From Caldimicrobium thiodismutans (GTDB lineage: Bacteria > Desulfobacterota > Thermodesulfobacteria > Thermodesulfobacteriales > Thermodesulfobacteriaceae), in contig PNIE01000029.1 in assembly GCA_002877875.1 (NCBI GenBank), positions 1 through 37,929 of the forward strand: a DNA stretch of 37,929 bases, in the 5' to 3' direction. A program made the position numbers and the translations under genes. The notes under the pieces were generated by a model, which was not told the DNA's origin, ran no database searches, and worked only from the letters and a program-made list of their open reading frames with translations. Below are positions 7,640-14,499 of the stretch, in pieces; the first letter of the stretch is position 1; every line of letters starts with the position of its first letter.

Positions 7640-9010
7640 TCAAAAACCTCCTGGGGTAAGAAGCCCCTTTTCTTCATATTCCTTAAGTTTGTTTCTCAAA
7701 GTTCTAACGGTAATTCCAAGAAGTTCAGCAGCCTTAGTCTTATTTCCTTTTGTAAGTCTCAAGGCCTTCAAAATGACCTCCCTTTCCATCTCTTCCAAAG
7801 GTTTTATTTCTGATAAAATATTTTCAAATTTCATGCCATTTTGAGAAATCATCCCCCCTCCATAAGACTCTGTAGCCCCCTCAGAAAGAACTTCCTCAAA
7901 AGGATCTGTCAAATAGTTGACATCAATATAATCTTCAGGACAGGTTATAACTGCTCTTTCAATCATATTCTTCAATTCTCTAACATTTCCAGGAAAGGGA
8001 TAGTTTTTCAGGAATTTGAGGGTCCTTTCTGTAAAGCCTTTAAATTTCTTTTGATAGATAAGGGAAAATTTTTCCAGAAAATAATTAGCCAAAAGTAAAA
8101 TATCTTCCCTTCTTTCCCTAAGAGGCGGTATTTTGACAGTAATGACATTAATTCGGTAATAGAGATCTGCCCTAAATCGGCCTTCTGAGACTTCCTTCTC
8201 TATGTCCCGATTAGTTGTTGAGATAAGTCTAAAATCTACTTTAATAGGTTCATATCCTCCTAAGCGATCTACCTCTCCTTCTTGAAGAACTCTTAAGAGC
8301 TTACTTTGAAGATTAGGACTCATTTCTGTAATTTCATCAAGTAAGAGGGTTCCTCTATCCGCTAGCTCAATTTTTCCTTTTTTACGATAATTAGCCCCTG
8401 AAAAGGCTCCTTTTTCAAAACCAAACAATTCCGATTCAAGAAGGGTTTCTGGAAGGGCAGCACAATTTATAGCGATAAAGGGACCATCCTTTCTTGGGCT
8501 ATGAGAGTGAATAAACCTGGCAAGAAGTTCCTTCCCAGTTCCAGATTCCCCAACCAAAAGTACTGGAGCCCTGGTCTTAGCAACCTCTTTTAAGGCTGAG
8601 AGAATCTTTAGGAGTTTAGGACTTTGGGTTACAAAAAGCTCCTCCCCTCTTAAGATTTTCCCAATCTCAAAGGCATATAAAAGGCTCTTCTCAATAAGCT
8701 CAAAAGGCGTATTAAGAAGTTTAACATCCTTTGCTCCTTGACGTATAAGCTCTACAGCCTCTTCAAGGGATATACTCTCTACAAGAAAAATCACTGGAAT
8801 AGTTAATTTTCTTAAAAGCTCAATTAAATGGGGTTTTCCTCTTTCAGCAGGATCAATTTCATAAAGAAGGACTTGAATATCCTTAGGAAGGTTTTCTATA
8901 TCAAAGACTTCCCCATGCCAAAAAACTACTTCAAAGCCCTTTTCAATAAGCTCTTCTTTTAAGAGTTTAACCTCCGTTGAGTCTCCTTTTATCCCAACCT
9001 TTCCTTTCAT
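7640..9010 (-). CDS. Sigma-54 activator with degenerate receiver (FlrC/FleR-like)
   Basis: A 456-residue NtrC-type regulator: receiver-like domain (1-115), AAA+ domain (about 128-365) and a C-terminal Fis-type helix-turn-helix (about 420-446, KTKAAELLGITVRTLRNKL). Walker A GESGTGKE is at 154-161, the sigma-54 contact loop reads GAFSGA (201-206) instead of GAFTGA, and Walker B LLLDEI is at 222-227. The receiver has lost its phosphorylation residues: Glu51 takes the Asp position, Thr101 the conserved Lys, and the Thr/Ser switch is Val77. It therefore probably acts without a sensor kinase. Its position just before flgB suggests it activates class II/III flagellar promoters, as FlrC does in Vibrio; that is inference. 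The ATG overlaps the preceding TPR gene's stop (TAATG). Confidence 0.9.
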   Translation of the reverse strand: MKGKVGIKGDSTEVKLLKEELIEKGFEVVFWHGEVFDIENLPKDIQVLLYEIDPAERGKPHLIELLRKLTIPVIFLVESISLEEAVELIRQGAKDVKLLNTPFELIEKSLLYAFEIGKILRGEELFVTQSPKLLKILSALKEVAKTRAPVLLVGESGTGKELLARFIHSHSPRKDGPFIAINCAALPETLLESELFGFEKGAFSGANYRKKGKIELADRGTLLLDEITEMSPNLQSKLLRVLQEGEVDRLGGYEPIKVDFRLISTTNRDIEKEVSEGRFRADLYYRINVITVKIPPLRERREDILLLANYFLEKFSLIYQKKFKGFTERTLKFLKNYPFPGNVRELKNMIERAVITCPEDYIDVNYLTDPFEEVLSEGATESYGGGMISQNGMKFENILSEIKPLEEMEREVILKALRLTKGNKTKAAELLGITVRTLRNKLKEYEEKGLLTPGGF

Positions 9011-10845
9011 TAATAGACAATCTCCTGAACCCTTTGAGTAAGGTTTTGAATCTTTTGTTGTTGCTTAGCATAGAAAGAGAAATAATCCTTTTCCTTTAAG
9101 AGAGTTTCCATAATCTCTTTTGATTTCTTAAGATCTCCCTTTTTAGTCAAATAATAAACCTCAAGAAATCTTATTTCTCGATTTTGAGGAAACTTCTCAA
9201 GAGCCTCTTTAAGAATCTTCTCAAAGAAATCGGGAGCCCTATCTAAGGTCTCAGAAAGAATTAAGATATACCCATTGGGGTCATTTCCAAAAGAAGAATC
9301 TCTTAATATTTCATAAGCTAAAGCATAATTTTTATCCTCAAGGGCCTTAGTATAGGCTTTATAATAAAGTTCTTTCCGTAATAAGATAAAGTCTTTTTCA
9401 TAAGGTAAATTTTTAATAATGGAAAGAGCCTCTTTCAGATTCTTATCCATAATACTCTTGGCTTTTAGATAAAGAAAAAAGGGAGAACTCCTTAGGTCCT
9501 CCTTTAAATTTTGATTAACCTTTTCCCAGAGTAGTTTGAAAATCTCCGTTTCTCCATATAAATCAGCTAAATAGGCAAGTTTAAGATATAGATCAGGGAT
9601 GTTATTCTTAGATAAATTATAGGTGTAAGCCGTAAGAAAATAATCTAAACTTACCCCATATATTCTATACGTAAAAAATTCTTTTCCTAAGGCATAGTAA
9701 AAATCGCCACAGGCAGATTCTCTTAAATATTCATCTTCATTTTCTGCTATCTCCCTCAAAGTCTTCACCTTGCCACCTAAAAAATATTGAGAAACTATTA
9801 AAACCGAGGCCTCACAATAGAGTTTTTTAACCTCACTAAGATATTTGCTTTGAGAGTAGCCTTTAATAAACTCCTTAGATAGTTCCCTTACTCTTTCTAA
9901 GTTTTTTCTATCGAAATTAACCTTTATTTCCAAAAAAGAGGCCTCTTCCACAAGATCCTTATCCTCAGTGTATTTGGTCTTTATTTGGGTAATAAACATA
10001 AGAAGATCCTCTAAGGTTTTAGGAGGTAATAACTCTTTTATTTTAGCTTTTTCATAAGTTATCTGATAAAGTCTAAATTTAGAAATTGTGGCCTCTTTAG
10101 TTAAATCCCATTCAGTAATAATTAACTGATAATACTTTTTAGCCTCATCAATTTTCCCAAATTTGAAATAGGTCTCTGCAAGCTTGAAGAAAAAATCCTT
10201 TCCTCGTCTATAATCTCCGGTAAGATTTATAAACTCAAAGGCGAGTTTTTCTGCCTCTTTAGTTTTACCCTTTAAGATTAGATAATTAAAGCGGTCCTCA
10301 TAAAGTTCCTCTAAATATTCCTTGAGGAGCTTACTGGAGAGATCTTCTTCCCAAATCTTATTTTTAGCTATACTTTCAAGGATGTTCATTTTTTCCTTAA
10401 ATTCTTCCACACAAAAGGAACCTTTAAGTTCCCTTAAGACCTTTTCAGCCTCTGGCTTTTTATCAAGAATCAAAAGGGCTTTGACTTTTAAAAGGCCTGC
10501 CTCACAATAAAGGGAAGTCCCCCTTTTTAAACTCTGAGTCCTTTCGGCCAAATCTATTGCTTTCTCAGGATTTCCCGTATATAAATAAGCCTGCGAGAGG
10601 AGAAACATATCTTCTGCATTAACCCTTAAAAAGAGACCAATTTTTTCAAATTCTTCAATAACCTTCTTATATTCTTTATTTACAAAGTCCTTTCTAATCT
10701 CCTTTAAAATCATTTCTTGATCGGAAGTTCCAAACTTTTTCAAATCTAAATATTTATCTAAGGGAATGGAGGTTTGAGAATAGACCAAAAGGGCCTTAAT
10801 GAAAGACAAAACTAATATTAAACTAATTAGCCTTTTTAAAAACAT
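9010..10845 (-). CDS. Secreted tetratricopeptide-repeat protein of the flagellar operon
   Basis: A protein of about 611 residues with an N-terminal hydrophobic signal sequence (RLISLILVLSFIKALLVY, about 5-22) and then almost only amphipathic helices. Several repeats look like TPRs, for example LSQAYLYTGNPEKAIDLAERT (about 84-104) and LAETYFKFGKIDEAKKYY. I cannot name a family. Being between two flagellar regulators and coupled to the second by a TAATG overlap, it is probably a periplasmic scaffold or a checkpoint protein for flagellar assembly. A TTG lies directly before the ATG chosen here (10845); neither has a good Shine-Dalgarno. Low-complexity Lys/Glu content is like its neighbours, so there is no sign of transfer. 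Confidence 0.8.
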   Translation of the reverse strand: MFLKRLISLILVLSFIKALLVYSQTSIPLDKYLDLKKFGTSDQEMILKEIRKDFVNKEYKKVIEEFEKIGLFLRVNAEDMFLLSQAYLYTGNPEKAIDLAERTQSLKRGTSLYCEAGLLKVKALLILDKKPEAEKVLRELKGSFCVEEFKEKMNILESIAKNKIWEEDLSSKLLKEYLEELYEDRFNYLILKGKTKEAEKLAFEFINLTGDYRRGKDFFFKLAETYFKFGKIDEAKKYYQLIITEWDLTKEATISKFRLYQITYEKAKIKELLPPKTLEDLLMFITQIKTKYTEDKDLVEEASFLEIKVNFDRKNLERVRELSKEFIKGYSQSKYLSEVKKLYCEASVLIVSQYFLGGKVKTLREIAENEDEYLRESACGDFYYALGKEFFTYRIYGVSLDYFLTAYTYNLSKNNIPDLYLKLAYLADLYGETEIFKLLWEKVNQNLKEDLRSSPFFLYLKAKSIMDKNLKEALSIIKNLPYEKDFILLRKELYYKAYTKALEDKNYALAYEILRDSSFGNDPNGYILILSETLDRAPDFFEKILKEALEKFPQNREIRFLEVYYLTKKGDLKKSKEIMETLLKEKDYFSFYAKQQQKIQNLTQRVQEIVY

Positions 10846-10865
10846 CAAAGTAAGTTTAACAACTT

Positions 10866-11870
10866 CTATGCCAGCTTATATCTCTTCAATTTCTCAATAA
10901 GAGTCGTACGATTAAGTCCAAGAAGTTGGGCTGCTTGGCTTTTAACGCCACCTGTGAGTTCTAAAGCCTTTTTTAAATAATAAATTTCAATTTCCTGAAG
11001 AAGATCATTAAGGGATATCTCGCCCTTTTTAAGATCTGGAAGTTCAAGGAAGCTTTTGGTAAAAAAACACCTTTCTTCCAAGAGATTGTCCTTTTTTTCT
11101 ACTTTAGGTTCTTCAAAATTTTTTAAATGGGGAGGTAGATCCTCTACATCAAGCTCCTCGCCTTCAGATAAAATAACCATCCTTTCAAGCAGATTCTCTA
11201 ATTCTCTAATATTTCCAGGCCAGTGATATTTCATAAAAATTTTCATAACCCTATCGGAGATAGACTTTTCTCTAATATTTTCTCTTTCACAAATTTTTTT
11301 TAGAAGAAACTTGCAAAGAAGGGGAATATCCTCTTTTCTCTCTCTAAGGGGTGGGATCTCAACAGATATGACATTGAGCCGAAAATAGAGATCCTCTCTA
11401 AAACGCTTTTCCTTAACCAAAGCTTCAAGATTTTGGTTGGTTGCCGCTACAATTCGTGTATTTACCTTTATTGGCCTCTCTCCACCCAGTCTCTCTATCT
11501 GCTTTTCCTGTATAGCCCTTAAGAGCTTTGCCTGAAGTTTTAAAGGCAGGTCTCCAATTTCATCAAGGAAAAGAGTTCCTCCTTCTGCTTGCTCAAATTT
11601 TCCAGGCTTTGATTTTATTGCCCCAGTAAAGGCCCCTTTCTCATAACCAAAAAGCTCCGCCTCAAGAAGCTCCTCGGGAATGGCTGCACAATTTACAGCT
11701 ATAAAAGGCCCTTTTCGTTGACTACAAAAATGTAGATATCTTGCCAAAACCTCTTTCCCTGTCCCAGACTCTCCAAGAATGAGAACAGTGCTTGAAGAGG
11801 GCGCAACCCTCTTAATAATCTTAATAACTTCAGCCATTTGAGAATTTCTCGTCTCAAGAAGATAACTCAT
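10866..11870 (-). CDS. Sigma-54 activator lacking a receiver domain
   Basis: A 334-residue enhancer-binding protein that begins directly with the AAA+ domain: Walker A GESGTGKE at 33-40, a canonical GAFTGA loop at 79-84, Walker B LFLDEI at 100-105, and a C-terminal Fis-type helix-turn-helix (SQAAQLLGLNRTTLIEKL). Full-length homologues such as FleQ/FlrA or NtrC carry an N-terminal sensory domain; here it is absent, as in PspF-type activators. As first gene of the flagellar operon it is a candidate master regulator, a role inferred from position. The start is unusual: the -10 box of a consensus promoter ends only 8 nt before the ATG, there is no Shine-Dalgarno, and the mRNA should be leaderless or nearly so. 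Confidence 0.9.
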   Translation of the reverse strand: MSYLLETRNSQMAEVIKIIKRVAPSSSTVLILGESGTGKEVLARYLHFCSQRKGPFIAVNCAAIPEELLEAELFGYEKGAFTGAIKSKPGKFEQAEGGTLFLDEIGDLPLKLQAKLLRAIQEKQIERLGGERPIKVNTRIVAATNQNLEALVKEKRFREDLYFRLNVISVEIPPLRERKEDIPLLCKFLLKKICERENIREKSISDRVMKIFMKYHWPGNIRELENLLERMVILSEGEELDVEDLPPHLKNFEEPKVEKKDNLLEERCFFTKSFLELPDLKKGEISLNDLLQEIEIYYLKKALELTGGVKSQAAQLLGLNRTTLIEKLKRYKLA

Positions 11871-11878
11871 TAAAGGAA

Positions 11879-11906
11879 ATTATATAATTTTTTTGACAAG
11901 TGTCAA
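11879..11906 (-). promoter_or_regulatory. Consensus sigma-70 promoter of the flagellar operon
   Basis: On the minus strand TTGACA (11906-11901), a 16-nt spacer and TATAAT (11884-11879) are perfect matches to both sigma-70 boxes. Transcription would begin near 11872, two to three bases before the ATG at 11870. It lies in the 64-bp gap between mlaD and the activator gene, so the flagellar operon need not depend on read-through from the mla genes. Confidence 0.8.
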
Positions 11907-11908
11907 AA
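11891..11908. promoter_or_regulatory. Palindromic operator candidate over the -35 box
   Basis: A perfect inverted repeat with 8-nt arms and a 2-nt centre (TTTTGACA-AG-TGTCAAAA on the plus strand). It covers the -35 hexamer and about half of the spacer of the flagellar promoter, an ideal place for a dimeric repressor or for autoregulation by the activator. No second copy was noticed elsewhere in the window. The binding protein is unknown. Confidence 0.55.
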
Positions 11909-11934
11909 GATTGACTAAATGATAAGGAAAAGGT

Positions 11935-12972
11935 TTATTTCATTGCAGCTCCAGCTACCGTGCCAAGAACTGAAATTGGTACCTGTTCTTCTACTCCTTT
12001 AGCTGCCCTGTTCACACTCTTTAAAGTCTTCTTAACCTCAGTGTAGAGAGTTTCATCTTTTAAAAGTTTCCCGAGGGTACCCTCTCCTTTTTCAATACGG
12101 GCAACAATTTTATCTAAATTAGCTGCAGCATTTTTAAGATCCTTAGAGAGACTTTTTAAGTCTTTGTAAAGTTCATCGTCATTGATAAGTTTTCCTAAAG
12201 TGCCTTCGCCTCTCTCAAGCCTCTTGGAGACCCTTTCAAGATTTGAGGCTGTATTTTTTAAATTATTATAAAGAGTTTCATCCTTCACAAGTTTTCCAAG
12301 GGTTCCTTCTCCCTTTTCTACTTTTTCAGCAATTAGTCTTAAATTCTTAGCAATCTCCGTTAAATCTTTATAAAGCCTATCATCAGTTATAAGCTTTCCA
12401 AGCGTTCCTTGGCCTTTTTCTACTTTCTCCGCAATTTTTTTGAAACTTTCTGAGGCATCTTTAATATTGGCCACAAGAATTTTTAAATTTTCCTTTCCTT
12501 CCTGTGTTCCAAGAACTTCTTTTAAACCTTCCACAGTAGGACCAATACTTGCAAGAATCTGATCTAAATCTACCGGGCTTTCTGTTTTAGCAATAAGCCC
12601 TCCCTCAGAAAGAAAGGCCTGAGAGGTCCCTGGACGGATCTCTATATACTTATCTCCAAGAACTCCAAAGGTTCTAACCACAGCAGTTGCATCCTGTTGA
12701 ATTTTATATTTCTTATAAATTAAGAGCTCAACCTTGGCCTTACCCTCAGGAGTGAGGCTTATCTCTCCAACCTTTCCAATAGGAACTCCTGCCATCTCAA
12801 TTTTGGCTCCTTTAATCAAGCCTGAGACACTATCAAAAACCGCATAAAGTTTATAACTGTCCTTAGGAGTAAAAGCCTCCTGAGCAAGCCTAATGGTTAA
12901 AACAAGCAGGGCCAAAATACCAAAAAAAACAAAAATACCCACCTTTATCTCTGTTGCCCCTTTGTTGCCCAT
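11935..12972 (-). CDS. mlaD: MlaD-type MCE lipid-binding protein with C-terminal repeats
   Basis: A 345-residue MCE-domain protein: N-terminal transmembrane anchor (about 11-29), one MCE domain (about 38-115, with GLIKGAKIEMAGVPIGKVG and the FGVLGDKYIEI end) and a long helical tail. The tail holds four copies of a G-x-GTLGKL motif followed by D-(D/E)-x-LY, at 187, 221, 255 and 296, spaced 34, 34 and 41 residues. MlaD hexamers bind phospholipids in the periplasm for transport between inner and outer membranes by the MlaFE pump. The tail is much longer than in E. coli MlaD and may reach across the periplasm. It has an AGGAGG Shine-Dalgarno and follows mlaF by one base. No mlaB or mlaC is nearby. 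Confidence 0.9.
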   Translation of the reverse strand: MGNKGATEIKVGIFVFFGILALLVLTIRLAQEAFTPKDSYKLYAVFDSVSGLIKGAKIEMAGVPIGKVGEISLTPEGKAKVELLIYKKYKIQQDATAVVRTFGVLGDKYIEIRPGTSQAFLSEGGLIAKTESPVDLDQILASIGPTVEGLKEVLGTQEGKENLKILVANIKDASESFKKIAEKVEKGQGTLGKLITDDRLYKDLTEIAKNLRLIAEKVEKGEGTLGKLVKDETLYNNLKNTASNLERVSKRLERGEGTLGKLINDDELYKDLKSLSKDLKNAAANLDKIVARIEKGEGTLGKLLKDETLYTEVKKTLKSVNRAAKGVEEQVPISVLGTVAGAAMK

Positions 12973-12973
12973 T

Positions 12974-13723
12974 TTACACCTCCTTTTTTTCTAACTCTAA
13001 TAAGGCACTCTCTCTAAATTTTACTACAAAGGGATGGGTTGAGGCCTTTATCTTTTCCACATCTCCTTCTTCAATAATAAAGCCTTGATCAAGAAAGGCA
13101 ATATAATCAGCATATTTATAAGCAAGTAAGAGATCATGACTGATAATCACACAGGTGAGATGAAAGGTCTCCTTTATTTTCTTGATCAAATCCATAATGG
13201 TGATTTGAAGGATTGGGTCAAGCCCTGTGGTGGGTTCATCAAAAAGAATGACCTGAGGATTTAAGGCAAGCGTTCTCGCTAAAGCCGCTCTTTTCCTCAT
13301 TCCTCCAGATAGTGCGGAAGGATATTTGTCTTGGGCCTCAAAAAGCTCAACAGCGGATAACAACTCCTCAACCTTTTTCTCAATTTCCTTTTTGGAAAGG
13401 TTTGTGTGTTCCTTAAGAGGAAAGGCTACATTTTCAGCCACCGTCATGGAATCAAAGAGTGCCCCCTCTTGAAAGAGAAATCCAATTTTCTTTCTTATAG
13501 CCTGAAGTTGCCTCTCAGAGAGTTTGGTTATATCTTGATTTTCAAACCAAATTTCTCCCTCATCAGGTTTAAGAAGCCCTACAATGTGCTTTAGGAGGAC
13601 ACTCTTTCCCGTTCCACTCCTTCCCATAATAAACGTAATCTTATCACCAGGAATGACTAAATTAACCCCTTTTAGGACTTCATGGGAATTAAAGCTTTTT
13701 TTTAGGTTTACTATTTTTATCAT
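12974..13723 (-). CDS. mlaF: MlaF-type ABC transporter ATPase
   Basis: A 249-residue ABC ATPase: Walker A GRSGTGKS (about 35-42), Q-loop FLFQEGALFDSMTV, signature LSGGMRKRAALAR, Walker B VILFDEPTTGLD and the H-loop IISHD. The SGGM(R/K)KR form of the signature and the GALFDS segment are typical of the MlaF/Ttg2A (YrbF) subfamily. It powers phospholipid movement through MlaE. It sits between mlaE and mlaD in the usual order, 8 nt after mlaE. Confidence 0.93.
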   Translation of the reverse strand: MIKIVNLKKSFNSHEVLKGVNLVIPGDKITFIMGRSGTGKSVLLKHIVGLLKPDEGEIWFENQDITKLSERQLQAIRKKIGFLFQEGALFDSMTVAENVAFPLKEHTNLSKKEIEKKVEELLSAVELFEAQDKYPSALSGGMRKRAALARTLALNPQVILFDEPTTGLDPILQITIMDLIKKIKETFHLTCVIISHDLLLAYKYADYIAFLDQGFIIEEGDVEKIKASTHPFVVKFRESALLELEKKEV

Positions 13724-13731
13724 AAACTCCT

Positions 13732-14499
13732 TTAGAAAAAGAGAGTTGTTAAAATGTAGTCGGACACAAGGATGCCCACAGAGGAGATAACCACAGCCTC
13801 TGTGGTAGCTCTTCCTACACCTTCAGCCCCACCTGAGGCATAATAACCTTTGTATCCACAGACAGCCACCATAAAGGCTCCAAAAAAGATGGACTTATAA
13901 ATTCCACTCATAATATCTATGAGCTCAACCATATCTTCCATTCTTGCCATAAAAATACCATGATCAATTCCTAGAACCAAAACCCCAATTAAATAGCCAC
14001 CGGCAATTCCAATAATATCTGCTATAGCCGTAAGTAAGGGTAGTACTATCATAGCAGCCCAAATTCTTGGAGTGATAAGATACTGAACGGGATTTACAGC
14101 CATAATTTTTAAGGCATCTATCTGTTCAGTTATGCGCATACTTCCTATTTCAGCTGTCATAGCTGAACCTGCTCTTGCAACCACCATTATGGCACTAAGA
14201 ACAGGACCAAGCTCCCGCGTAAGGGTAAGAGCTACCACTCCACCTAGAACGCTCTGCCCTCCAAACTTAACCAAGGCATGATGAACCTGATAGGCTGTAA
14301 CCATCCCTGAAAAAAGGGCTGTTAAAGCTACAACCAACCAGGATTTTACACCGATAAATTCCATCTGTTTAAAAAATAGACCTAATCTTAGAGGTGGAAG
14401 AAAGGTATAAAAAAAGGCCTTCCAAAAGAAGAGAAAGATCCCACCTGAATCCCTAAGAAATTTAATAAAATTTCTACCTAATCTCTGAAAGAGTTTCAT
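13732..14499 (-). CDS. mlaE: MlaE-type ABC transporter permease
   Basis: A 255-residue inner-membrane protein with about five hydrophobic segments. It has the family core LTRELGPVLSAIMVVARAGSAMTAEIGSMRITEQIDAL (positions about 118-155), the EQIDAL helix that contacts the ATPase, and the C-terminal GYYASGGAEGVGRATTEAVV stretch. MlaE and MlaF form the inner-membrane lipid pump of the MCE system. Its ATG overlaps the ilvD stop by 4 nt (ATGA), so it is translated together with ilvD although the functions are unrelated. Confidence 0.93.
   Translation of the reverse strand: MKLFQRLGRNFIKFLRDSGGIFLFFWKAFFYTFLPPLRLGLFFKQMEFIGVKSWLVVALTALFSGMVTAYQVHHALVKFGGQSVLGGVVALTLTRELGPVLSAIMVVARAGSAMTAEIGSMRITEQIDALKIMAVNPVQYLITPRIWAAMIVLPLLTAIADIIGIAGGYLIGVLVLGIDHGIFMARMEDMVELIDIMSGIYKSIFFGAFMVAVCGYKGYYASGGAEGVGRATTEAVVISSVGILVSDYILTTLFF

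Noticed and set aside
7639..7677. Longer FlgB starting at 7677
   Set aside because: It would overlap the regulator by 38 nt, while the ATG at 7638 has a perfect Shine-Dalgarno and fits the family N-terminus.
11948..11966. Sigma-54-like promoter (TTGGCAC) near the end of mlaD, upstream of the flagellar operon
   Set aside because: The -24 half is good but the -12 half, at correct spacing, has GG instead of the essential GC.
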